Assembly (NCBI GenBank): GCA_022605955.1
Contig: JAKCOZ010000058.1
Span: forward strand, 2,232,001-2,296,000
Origin: Rallus limicola
Lineage: Eukaryota; Chordata; Aves; Gruiformes; Rallidae
Reading direction: 5' to 3'
DNA: 64,000 bases
Positions 24,718-36,400 of the stretch are shown here, in pieces. The notes beneath the pieces were generated by a model, which worked only from the letters and a program-made list of their open reading frames with translations, searched no databases and was not told the origin of the DNA. Positions within the stretch are counted from its first letter, which is position 1, and every line of letters begins with the position of its first letter. A program made the position numbers and the translations under genes.

Positions 24718-25845
24718 CTGAAAGACAAGCAAACAGGAGAGGTTATTTCTTGCTAATTGGCTTCTGATGGCCTTCGGTTACCCCAGTTCCTACACTGATT
24801 AGTCTGTAATGACTGTGAGAGGAACTTCTAACACTGAATTAGCTTTTTCCTACGCTGTCGTGCCCCTGATTTCAACAGATTCCCCCCTTTGGGCATGGCT
24901 GGCTACAGCATCAGAACTGTGAGCTTCCTCACAGTTGTAACACGATCATGCCTGTTACTGGAGTGCCAGCCACACAAGCTGGAGTCTGGAGGTGCCTGGA
25001 GGTGCCGTGAGGTGCCCTTCCCTTGCAGATCTACTGCTGATGGCCTTTAGGGAAAGCTCAGCACTGCAAGTACAGTGTTCCAGCAATGTGTCTTCTTGCT
25101 CAGCAGTGCCTTAGTAATCTCATGCACCATCCCTGTCTTAGTTTTTACTAATGCTCCTGCCCTCCTTAGTTATCTTAGGAAACACTCTAAGGGGAAAGGA
25201 GAAACCATGCGGTAAAAGGAAAGTTATTTTTCAATGCAGAAAATGCTGGCTTGATCATAGGAGCTAGTGAGAAATATCAGCTTCCATAGTAGTTAGTGGA
25301 GGCTGGTTGTTCAGTGACTTTTAAAAAGCACTTGGAAAAAGTAAGTGCCTTCCTTTCCGCTATCTTTCAGTTGTCAGCCAGAAGTGAAACGAAAACTAAT
25401 CAAGAAAAGAAAGACTCTCAGTTTTAAAAGGTAAAAACTTGTGATTTTAAATGTTGAGAGAAGGTATTAAGAACAAGTAGGAAAGATTTACTCCTTCCTG
25501 AGCTGGTAACAACAAACACACATGGAAAAACACAGCATCTCAACAGGCTTCAGCAAAACAAGTATGCATGATAATTTCTCTTCCACAGTCTAGTATTTAT
25601 AATTCCTAGCAATGCTCTCACTCTTTCTCTGCAGCTGAGCCTTAGTGAAGTTAGTGAACATGCTACAAGAATGAGTGACTGATGGGGGACAAGGGGCAGT
25701 GTGAAGGTGATGGTGGAGGATGGGATTGATGAAAAAAAGGAGAATGAACTTTAATTACCTTCAGTGAGGTTTTGGCTGAACTATGAGCTAAACTCTACAT
25801 TGTTGGCACTTCACAGGGCAGAGTGCAGGCGCAGGCTGAAGTGTT

Positions 25846-25930
25846 GTGTGCATGTGTGTGTGTATGTGTGTGTGTATGTGTGTGTGTATGTGTGTGTGTA
25901 TGTGTGTGTGCATGTGTGTGTGCATGTGTG
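25846..25930. repeat. GT-rich microsatellite with 12-bp higher-order unit
   Basis: GTGTGTGTATGT-type units recur with a 12-bp period, with TGTATG alternating with TGCATG interruptions. About seven units are visible. Open frames through it (poly Cys-Val) are artefacts. Confidence 0.93.
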
Positions 25931-26449
25931 GAAAAGACAAGAAAGGTGAAGCGCAGGACTGCGAGTGCTATAAATATCGGTCCTGAATTAACAGAGGATA
26001 CACTGCATCATTCATGTGGTGAGTACAAGTTCGTTAACAGATCCAAAGGATGAGTTTTACTGACTGGATCCTTATCTTCAGAGAGATACCACTTACCCCC
26101 TAACACGCCTTGCTGACCCAGTACACACAAGATGGAGGACTGAGCTCACCGAAGATCTGAGTTTAAGTGCAAACTGGCTTTGTCATCAAAGCAAGACTGA
26201 GGCATGAGCCCCAGCTTATGGAGTCATGTCACATCATCTGTGTCCTTTTTATTTTCTTTTTTTTTAACACTAGCTAAGTTGCAGATAAGAGAGAAGACGT
26301 AGAATGACAGCTGTGAGAAGTGTAAATCACCTCTGGAATCTTTCCAATACTAACTCCTCTGGAAGTAGGGGAAGACAATTATGGCCTCCTGCACATGTCT
26401 TCAAAGTTGGAAAGAGACTGAGCTATCCCTTGGTCCTTCCCTTCAAGAG

Positions 26450-26720
26450 AAAGGCTTATGCAGATAAATGCAAATTAAGCCAATAACCTGCACAGGCCCA
26501 ATCCAGACAGTTCTTACCGACAACTGACCGTGAGCACTTAATATAATGGTCTGGTTAATCAAAATGTAGAGCTAATTGTGTCGGGAGGGAAAGAGGAACA
26601 AATGGGAGGGACAGACACAGCCATCTGAGGGACAGAATAATAGTAAAATGCAAAATAAGGCAGAAGCAAGAGCCTTATAATTATCTGAGGTTTTCTAAGA
26701 GGTGACAGCCATTCTAAAAA
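26450..26720. promoter_or_regulatory. Candidate intronic regulatory element with POU octamer
   Basis: A perfect octamer ATGCAAAT lies at 26468-26475, followed by TAAGCCAATAACC (CCAAT-like), GGTTAATCAAA near 26550 and TATAATTATC near 26680. The motif cluster in otherwise plain intron suggests an enhancer, but this is inference from motif content alone. Confidence 0.25.
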
Positions 26721-29700
26721 CATGGAAATCATATGCTCTGATGTTATTAGAGGCCAAGACAAGATGTCATTGCTGATCTGAAGTAAAAGGCTAGTTTATC
26801 TTATGCAAGGACAGCTCCTGAAAAGGCAGACTTTAATAACTACTAAGAAGACAGATCCTTCTGAAAGTCTAAAGGAATGGTGCAAGCTGTCAGTACCTTG
26901 ATAAAACATCACCAGCTTTTTGCAGTCCATTATCTCAGTCTTCCCAAAAGGGTAAGGCATTAAGGAGCAGAACAAGATGTAAAGTGAGAGGACTCCCAAC
27001 CTAGTCTGTTCTCCAGTTCATACCGGGTGTGCAAGGATGGGTTCTGCATGTGAGCCACTGCCATCCAGCCCTGCCCAAAGAAGTGTCCTGCAGCTGGGAT
27101 AACAAGGACTGGTCCAAAGAATGTTTGAGAAGACTGGCAAACCCAGAAGAAGCACCCTCACAGAGAAGTGCCATCCACACCCTTGCTTGGTAGGAGCGGG
27201 TCTCTGTCTCTCTCTCCTTCATGTAGCCTAACCATTTACTGTTTACTGATGTCTGAGACATTCACATTTGCTATCAGGTCAAGCTAGCTGACATCTCCAG
27301 AGGAATTACGGATTTCACACAGCTGTTGGCCTGTTTTCTTCCTCTTGAAGGAAGAAAGGGCATCCATTAGCACCACAGCAGTCACAGGTAATGGAGATGT
27401 ATGTCTGGCTTACTGGAGGAACCTTGTCCTCCCATTTGAGAAGCGAGAAAGGCCAGACACAATTGGCCTTCTCTCACTCCTAATAAACCCTATGAATCAC
27501 AAGTCATTGACTACTTAAAGCTACTCTTCTCTGGGGAATGATCCGACAGCCGGCACCAAAGGAAGGTGAAGGGTCAGGGGGATTTCAAAGAATAATTAGC
27601 TTAATACATTTCTGGGCCTCAATATGAACACTCAGCCTGAAAAATTCAGTCCTTGTGGTTGAATTAGAAATGGCTGGGAAATATCCATTGCCATGATGGA
27701 TTGCACATGAAGGGAGCTTTAACAAGGTCAGCCTAAGGCAAGTCAAAGTGCCAGGCCTGAATATGGTCAAACATTCAGAGTACACACCCCATGGCTTTTT
27801 GGCCCATAGGCATAAATACACAAATGTGTCAGGAGAGAATGGGTCTGATCTTATTCTCAGCACTGGTTTTCAACCCAGGTTGCCACTGAGCATGGTGACA
27901 TGCCACCGTGTTAGCAAGAGGAGAGTGAGACTCAATGACAGAATCTGAGTCACTATAGCCAATGCATGCATTGTAAAAAATAAAAAAAGGCATAAGGAGC
28001 ATACATGTTCTCTATTCCTAATGCCTCTCCCTCCCTTCCACCAACCTTTCACAATGGAAGGACAGAGCTATAAGGACTATGTGTTAATAGGACATTTTCC
28101 TTCATACATGGGACATCTGCCACACACCAGCACAGCAAGAGTATGACTGACTAAAAGCATTCTCCTCTCTTCTGTGATCCCCTCCATTTTCTCAACATTA
28201 CAACTTTAGCACTTGAGTTTCCTTTCCAGCCTTCCAGCATAGTGTACTTCTGCTCTTCACACAGTCAGCATGCTCTGTTTCATGGGAAGCAAGAAGATCC
28301 ATGACCTCACTCACCAACCCTCTGGTATGATGCTGCGGAGCAATGACTGCTAGATGTTCTGCACCTCCGAGCCCTGTAGAGAAGGCTGTATGCTACCCTC
28401 CTTCCTCACCAGCGCTCAGTCCTCTCCTGACAGCTAGATATGACTCCAGCGGCACTATGAGACTAAAAATGTCACCTTCCACCTTTTTTTCCTACTGTAA
28501 GTTCTATTAGTGTATTACAATTTGTGCTGCAACTAGGGAATTACTGGGACACTGCTGGGAGTGTCTTATCACCCTTATTCCCATTGAAGAGAACTACATG
28601 ACAAGTAAGCTGATAAGAATAGCTATGAAACACATACTACAGTGCACGACCGGAAGAATTAATACTCTTCACTCCCTGAAAATCTCCCCTTCCAGAGCTG
28701 GAGGCAATTCACTAAGGATATCCTTCAGGTTGGAGGAGCACCAACACTGTAAGTCCCCTTTGCTGTGAGAAAAGTGGTTTCACCTATGAGATAGGCTAGA
28801 TTCCTGCAAGGTCAGTATTGTGAGGCACCAGAAATTAATGAACAAGCAGCTAATATATCTCTCTGTCTCCCATGCATCCAGGGCAGGTCTGGCCTCTGCT
28901 GCAAGAACAGTGATAGGACAACATGACCTTAAAGCTAAAATAACACAGGACAGACACTCCCCAGGACAAATCGGAGCAGCTCTAGGACATCGAGGAGTCT
29001 AAGCCCATATATAGCAGCCAAGATCTGGCCCACCCTGAGGATATGCCACATTAGTTTGTGAAGCCAGTTAATTAGTTTCTCTTGATTCTTTTCCTGGTGT
29101 GAAGCAAGAATTGAGTATGCAGTATTTTGAGAAAGACAGAGCTAAAGAGCCAAGGTCTCTTTTCTTCTCAATATTTTATTGGGCCATTGATCTGACATGT
29201 ATGTTTAGGGACAGCAGGAATGCCTTAAGGAAAGTAGCAGAAAGATGTCCCAAGAGCAGCAGCTTCTTCTGTGGGAGCCTCATTAGCTGAGACCCTTCAT
29301 CTGCGATAGCACAGCTCCCACTGAATTCTCCCACTGAACATAATCTAGACACTGTCACTAGCATTTGCTTGTCTTCATCTCTCACATACTGCATGGTCTG
29401 CATATCAAACAGCCTCTGGTTGAGCTGCCATCCCAGGGAATAGTTGGAAATGTTTCTTTAGGTTTTGTTTTGTTTTTCACAACAATTCACCTGGGCTGTA
29501 ATGTGCAGAGATGCGGGGGCGGGGTGTAAAGACACACGTACACAGGCAGATGGGGACACACATGACATGCTCCACCTCATGGCCTTTGAGTGAGAGGGCC
29601 AGATGCTATTAGCCCCTGTCCTGCTATTTCCTGTTGGGGGCCCAGGAGATGCAGCTAGACATGGGTAGACTTGTGCAGTGGAGCCAGGCTGTAGCCTTGG

Positions 29701-30346
29701 GCACACAAGGCAAGGCTTACAGCTTCAAGACTTGAATCATTTTCTCTCAGCCTGGTAAACCTGCCTGTCTCTTTGGCTTCAGTGATGGAAGCAATATATG
29801 AACATCGTGGTAGACATTGTGCAGGACACTCACAGAATAAACTCAACTTCCTCTGAAAGTACATGTTTTGAAGAGGTTAATGCAGAATTCCACTGGGGAC
29901 TTTCCCAGTAAGATCCAAGAAGGAAAGATGGCACTTGGAGACCTCTCCCATAAGAGAGGTCTTTTGGGACAATCAGCTGCTGGGAGCCCTACAGGCACTG
30001 TGTGCTTGTGAGCAAGGCACTATCTCTGGATGCCACAGCTGCCCACAACCCGTCTCTAAGCCTACAGTCACACCCGCGTTTCTGGGTCCATTGGGGACCA
30101 CAGAACCCAGGCAAAAAGGAGCAGAGCCCAGCAGGTTTGGGTGAAAGGGTGTTGCAGCCAGAAGTGGGTAAGCTGCTTTCTCTATCAGCCCCGTATAACC
30201 AGAGGGCCAGGCCTGCTCAGGCAGGGCAAAAATTCAAGGTGAACAAAAGGCTGAAGTATTTACTGCAAGAAATCCCACCACAGTGTGAACGCAATCCCAA
30301 CCACCCCATCCCCTTCTCCCACAGCCTGAGGAGGAAGCCTCTGTAC

Positions 30347-30635
30347 CTGTTTATTCTTTAGGTCAAGGGAGAGCTCATAATCGGAGGCAGCTGCATGGGA
30401 ACACGAAGCCGTCCCTTTGCTGCGCTGCACTCTCACTGGGGAGCCAGTGTGGTGGAGGCTCGCCTTCTGCACCAGAGGGGAACACCCCGCTGCCTGCTCT
30501 TCTTGGAGCTCCGCATGCTGGGCTTTTAGCGTCAGGGTGTCGGACCTGCCTTCCTGGCCACTCTGTCTGCCGGCTTCCTTCGGATCCTCCGTTTCACACC
30601 CGGCTTTCTTGCTTGTGGAACCGCTGGGATCGTCA
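30347..30635 (-). CDS. IQSEC3: IQSEC3 internal exon b (289 nt), linker before the IQ motif
   Basis: The first T completes an AG|T Ser codon from the previous exon, followed by 96 codons. The acceptor TTTTGTTCACAG has a short pyrimidine tract preceded by an A-rich stretch; the donor is CAG|GTACAG. The translation begins DDPSGSTSKKAG, runs through a hydrophilic Glu/Gln/Ser-rich region (KAQHAELQEEQAAG) and ends AASDYELSLDLKNKQ. The last 15 residues are the well-conserved anchor before the IQ motif in IQSEC3. The middle looks fast-evolving and probably disordered. It lacks the long Ala-rich stretches I recall from the mammalian protein. Confidence 0.95.
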
Positions 30636-30664
30636 CTGTGAACAAAACGCAACGTTTCGCTTTT

Positions 30665-30706
30665 TTTATTTGTTTTTATTATATTTTATTCATGATTATG
30701 TTTATT
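30665..30706 (-). promoter_or_regulatory. Cluster of four AATAAA hexamers on the gene strand
   Basis: On the minus strand AATAAA occurs at 30670-30665, 30680-30675, 30690-30685 and 30706-30701, the first three with exact 10-bp spacing, immediately upstream of the exon b acceptor. It may be just an A-rich tract, or could support intronic polyadenylation. Confidence 0.4.
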
Positions 30707-33235
30707 GCTGTTCACTGTATTAATTCACGGAGCTGCATTTTTAATGTTTAGAGAGCCTGGGCTGTGAGGGGTCTCTCTCAGTGATGGATCAGGCCTTTAG
30801 GTTGATGCAGCCAAAGCTCTGGTCCATCCCTCTCTGAGAGCAGACACTTGTGCTGCACACACTGTACACACCAGTCCTGTGACTCCTGGAGCTGCCCAGC
30901 TGCCTCTACTCAGGTGCTGCAGGGGAGGTGAGGGGCCAAGGAGGGTGTCCTGGCCTATGGATATCTCTCTTGCTCCCTGGAGCAGCCAGCAGCTGGCAGT
31001 CACCCCTGTGCCCTTGCAGCCTATTGCTGACCATCTCCCTGTGCATCCCAGAGCACCATCTGGCATGAAACCTGGATCCCAAGGATCCAGTTTTCCTCTG
31101 GGATTTCTAAGGGCATGTAGGAAATAGTGCGGGGGCAGCTCAAGGGTGCAGAGTTTCCAGAGGAACTCTCAGAGAGCTGAGGGTATGAAGATGCAACAGA
31201 GTCAGCCAGCCCTGACATCCTGACTCTTTAAATCATGCATGCAAGCCATAGCAGGCTGCAGAGCTTCCATGAAAGAAGCTGTTTCTTTCTTGTGGAGAAA
31301 GGTAAACACCCTTTTCTCCTGTCTGCCACAGCAGTAATTGTGTGAAACCAGGGTGTGACAAAAGTGCACTCTAGAAGCTGACATGTGGCTCTGGATGGAA
31401 TGGGATTAGTGTATCTCTGATCCGTTGAAGTGCTGAGGAAGACTGTTGTTAACTGCTCTTGCCGAATATTTTCAAAAAACATCCAATTGCAAACAAGATT
31501 TTGGCATTCTGGGGGACTGTTTGAACCATGAGAGTGTTTGTTTGTTGTTACATTAGTCCCCTTCCAGTGGCAACAGAGTAATAATTTATGATTTCCAAGA
31601 GCGTGCAGGCCAGTCCATATGGACTTTGGGTTTTATTGCACCGTGTGTATCAGATAGAGCTCCACTGGTTTCCTGGGTATGCATATGTAGCTGAGAGCAA
31701 CATCTAGTTTGGAAATAATTACTACAGAACTAGTGCATTTAATTTCATTGAAACCAAGGATGTGTATTGCCTCCTACATTTAAACACCACTGAATTATTT
31801 AATTCACTTCTGAATCATATTTCTTTCTCTTGGATTTGCTCCATATACGACCAGTTCTGCTGTCATCTAGATAACAAATCATTTCATGATTGGTGTTGAT
31901 GTCATAGCAAAATCAGGGAAATTAGATATGATTTTCTGTAGTGCCCAAATTACTTAGAAGCATTTAAGTCTCATTTTCAAAAGTGCTGTAAGCACTTAAG
32001 AGCTCAAGTCTTCTAACTGTAAATAGACTTTACCTCCTAAGCCTCGGAGCACTTTTGCATACTTACTAGTACTTTAAAAGGAAGTTTATTCTCTCCAATG
32101 GCAGCTCTTCTGTTCAGTAGATAAATTTAGAAATATTCCCACAGTTTCTAAAAGGGCTCCAAATCTGATGAGCCAAAGACAGTACCACAATTTCAGAAGA
32201 AAGATGCAGGTTTTAAAGTTAGAAAGTTTCTTCTTTTGTACATATGCATGTAGTCACCAGTTAGATTTAAAAAATAGATGGACAGAAGAAACCAGTCTTT
32301 TATAGAAATGCTATACAACCAACTTTGTCAAAGCATATTAAAATGACATATCTGCATATTCATCAATCAGGAAACAGCACCATTAAAATGAGGCATAAAA
32401 ATGTCCCTTTAGGTTGTACACCTTATAAAATCTTTCCTTGTTCTACTTCTGATATAACTGAACAATCTTTTTTCTACATTTAAAGATGGACACGTAAGGT
32501 ATAGACCCATTTTTAATTCTTTCTGCTCTATGTCCATCCACATTGCAGGAAACATTAATAAAAGACTTTTTCCTTGCAGCTCTCACCATAGCATTTTTAT
32601 TGGCAGCCTATGTTCTATCCATTTTCATTTGAACCAACAGAGCAGTAATTTTTATCCTCAGCTCAAGGGATGACCATGTGAACACAGATTCGATCATGCT
32701 TTCATTGAAGTGCATGCCAAAAGCTTCACAAGTATTTCAGTGGGAACTGGACTATGCCTTACAAAGCAATTTCAGCTAGACACGTAAGCTCTGATTCAGC
32801 AAGCCACATATCCCAAATTGCTCTGCTGAGTCAAGGCCACAGTGCACAGTTTGCTATGCAGACTTTCTTTAGGGCAGATCAGGGCCTGAGGCAGTAGACT
32901 AGAGAGCTAGCTGACTTCCCTTAGAGCATGAGTGGACTCTAAATCCCAGCAGATATTCCCTGACGTGATGGTCCTCTGAACACTTGCACATACGCTGAAC
33001 TCTATTTTTCTGAGGGCCTCCGCTGGCTGCTCATGGTAGAACGTGAATTGCGTGCATAAGAGTTTGCAGCACTCAGGCCCATTGCTCTGTACAGTCGTAT
33101 GTCATCTACAGTGTATGTTACCTATTTGGTTTTCTGTCACACACAGTTTAGAGTCTGAGTGAGTAACATTCACAGTGACAGGATATCCTGTGCACACTGC
33201 TAATACAGAAGAAAAAACAGCAGGCTTTGTAGGCT

Positions 33236-33435
33236 CACAGAATAATCTAGGCTGTGAGGGAAGGCTGGAGGTCTCTACTCCAACTCCCTGCTCGTAAGGT
33301 TGATCCGGGCCTTCTCCAGTCAACTCTTGAATATCTCCAGACATGAAGATTCTCCAGGCTCTCTGGAAATCCTTGAAAGGGACCTTAGTGCAGTCATAGA
33401 GCTTAATGGCCTGACCAGTATCCCTTGGGGCCTCC
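33236..33435 (-). mobile_element. Degenerate CR1 LINE 3' fragment
   Basis: CTCACAGAATAATCTAGG, CTCCAACTCCCTGCTC, CTTCTCCAGTCAACTCTTGA and ATATCTCCAGACATGAAGAT, in order, match the antisense pattern of an older CR1 3' end. Divergence is higher than in the other copies, so the right boundary is uncertain. Gene-sense orientation. Confidence 0.7.
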
Positions 33436-36400
33436 AAAAATACCCTTTCTTGCACAGTTCCCCCTTTTCAGCCCAGCCAGTTCCTGCCGCAGTAACACTG
33501 TAAGAGTGCTGGTCTCCAGCTCCACCACAGCCTTTGCCTTTTCATGGACATGGACCCATTTGGTCTTGACTGACCTGCAGACTGACTCCCCTGCTTGAAC
33601 TTGGACTTTCCTCATCACCGTGGGACCTACCTATTGATCATGGGACTGTGTCTGACCCTAGGTACTCTCCAATAAGAACCAATAAGACTTGCTTCTTACC
33701 TATGTCAATGAGGCATTGTACCAACCCAAAGTGCTCAGAAGTCCCTTTTAACATCAACAGGCATTTAGGATATTCCTCAAAACACAAGAGGACCCTAAGA
33801 CTGCAGGCACTAAGTGCACACATTCAATCACAGTTGTGTGAGAATAATTGCCAAGCTCAATGCTCCCACTCACAGTGCCTAACTGAAGCCCCTAAAGACA
33901 GTGTTCTAGGATAAGGATATAAGCTAACCACACGTACATGTATAACTTTGCCTTCCTCCTCCATGCATCCTGTCAGCTCAGTGAATAGACCCATACAGAA
34001 TATATTGTGCTTATGCGGAGAATTTTCTGAGGGTCAAAACTCGGTCAAATCAAAATCAGATGCCACTGAAGCACTCAAAGGCATTTTTCAGCTAGATGTT
34101 CTGATGCTAAATATAAACTTTTTAACCCCCTGCTGGTCTGGCTGTTGTGCTGCTTGGAAACCAATAGCAAATACTCTCAATGAAGTGGGAATAGTTTCTG
34201 TGTTCTTTTGTGGGGAAAAAAAACCCAACATGGCTGAAAGACTTTTACTTGTGGGGAACAAACTATCTCAAAAAAACAGACAAACCTACTTCACCTGCGA
34301 GCAAGAAAACAGACCTGGGAAATTTCAGCTTAAACTGTTAAAACTTCAGTGATTTACAAGCAATGGAAAAAAGAGGTAAAGATGGAGTTTGCTCAGCAGC
34401 CTGAACATCACCATTACAGCCCTCAGGTTCCCTTCATTCCTTCCAGGTTTGCTCCCACCTCAAGCCTGTTTCTGAGGAAGTGTAGTGGGGAGGCCTAATA
34501 TCTGTTGTCTAGTAGCAGTGACGGATGAAGCCCCCATGTGAGAGACAGAACACATTGCTAAAGATCAAAACTGATGCTGCAGTGAAAGATAGGCTAAAAC
34601 CTTAATGATTGTGACATAGTTGATTTGTATTGGTAGACCATAGTTTTTGTTAGTAACAGAAGGCTCAGAAACTATTGTAAGCATAGTAATAAACCAAAAT
34701 AAAATAGCAAGAAAACTAAGTAAGGCAAGGATAGACCTGACAGCATGGAAAATCTCAGGGGGGAAATAAAAGGAAAAAAAAAAAAAGACAGAAGAGAAGT
34801 AAATTATGGGGACCAACTTGCTTTCTTTTCGCCAGTGAGCAGTCAACCTCTCTGGCTATTGATAAAGGAGGGGAATGAAGCACATTTTGTTTCTTGGATG
34901 AGCAAATTTTTGTAACCACTTGTAATAATTAAAAGCCCCATACCGAGACTAAGGTGTGAATCCCAATGTCCTGGCCAAACTCCAACTAGGTTAATTTAGT
35001 TCTGTATCCCAGCATCTCCCCTTTAGTTTCAACTGTAATCACTGTTCTTCACTTGCTGTCCTAAAGTATCTCATACCACCATCTCTGCAGTTCTTACAGC
35101 TACTCTTGCATGATAAATGAAGCAATTTTCTTCTAGTGATGCAATCAGGTAGGGAAGGTTTGTAATGTCTTTGAATCCTGTTTGATTGAAAGTTATAATA
35201 TCACTTGAAATCAGACAAAAAAGGAGGACTAGAAATTCAGGTGTTCTGTTCTTCCCATTCTTACATGACTTTTATGACCCATAACAACTAGCTTAGTAAT
35301 TATTATAAATATATTTCATCTGCTGTAGAAAACATCTCTCATGTTTCAGGCATGTCCTGCTAATTTTTCACTGCTGACTTGTATATGACTGCTGTGGAGA
35401 AAGAACAGTTTTGTTAACAAAGATAGTGACTACAGACAACCTGATTCAGGGCTTATATAGCTTGTCTAGCCTTTCCAAACAGGTATACTGGGGTTCTGTG
35501 ATTGTTTCAGGAAAGCAGGACGGTTAAAAAGTTCTTACTGAGATAATGCAGATGGACACCATTTTTACTAGCACAGCTAAGTGAGACTTCTGATATTAGC
35601 TTCCATGTGCAGATTTCTCAGGAAGATTTTCTGTATGGAGTACACTGAGGGGAGGACTTAGGGAGGTGATAAATGGTATTATGTAGGATTTTTTTGGTAT
35701 TACTTCCTTTTTTCTCCCTTCCTGGTATTTTGGAAACCGAAAGCACGTATCAGTGATACCAAATTATCAAACCACAGATGCCCATCCATCTATTCCTACA
35801 GAGCTGTTGTATCACACACTGTCCTGGGAGAAACTGACTGCTTTTCAGTTCCTGAAGCATCAGGATGGTGCGCACTTCCTTGCATACTCCTCAATACCAC
35901 CTTGTTGCTGGAAACACACGGTTCCAGCTTGACGGATCTGTGCCTCTAACTGTCAGCTGTGGAGCTGAGCCATGGCTACCTGTTCCACCCTGACTGTCAG
36001 GCTTAAACATTCCTATGCCTGATGACTTGAGAAAGAACATGCAGCCTCTTCCCCCCAAATATTTCAAGACGGTTTCAAGCTAGACTTGTAGGAAGGAACA
36101 CAGCAGTTGAATTCTCCACACAGTACATTCCATTGCCCTGTTGTCAAGTGCCAGAATCAGTTCAAGGTCTAAGAGTAATTTTCAGAGCTCTCAGAAAGGT
36201 GTTTACAGGGTGGCTGAATGACTAAACAGGGGCCTAGGGCCAGGAGAGCTACTCTTCTCAAGGAAGAGTTAGTCCTCTAAGAAAACAAGCCTGAGCATTC
36301 TCACTGATCACTCCATAGCTACAGTTTTTGGTCAAGACACAAAATTTGTCTCTTTACTCCTTCTCACCTACAAGAAAAAAATATTGCAGATAAATAGATC

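Larger units (their letters stand above)
24718..30346 (-). other. IQSEC3: Intron between exons b and c (5,629 bp)
   Basis: Contains the GT-rich microsatellite at 25846-25930 and two blocks that look constrained (about 26450-26720 and 27575-27800). The rest is unassigned; no transposon recognised. Confidence 0.85.

Noticed and set aside
24718..24732. In-frame ATG upstream of exon c (MLVFQ...)
   Set aside because: It lies beyond the CAG acceptor, in intron; [10 protein letters not shown] is joined to KNKQ of exon b in the conserved protein.
25764..26053. ORFs of alternating Cys/Val through the GT microsatellite
   Set aside because: They are artefacts of the repeat.
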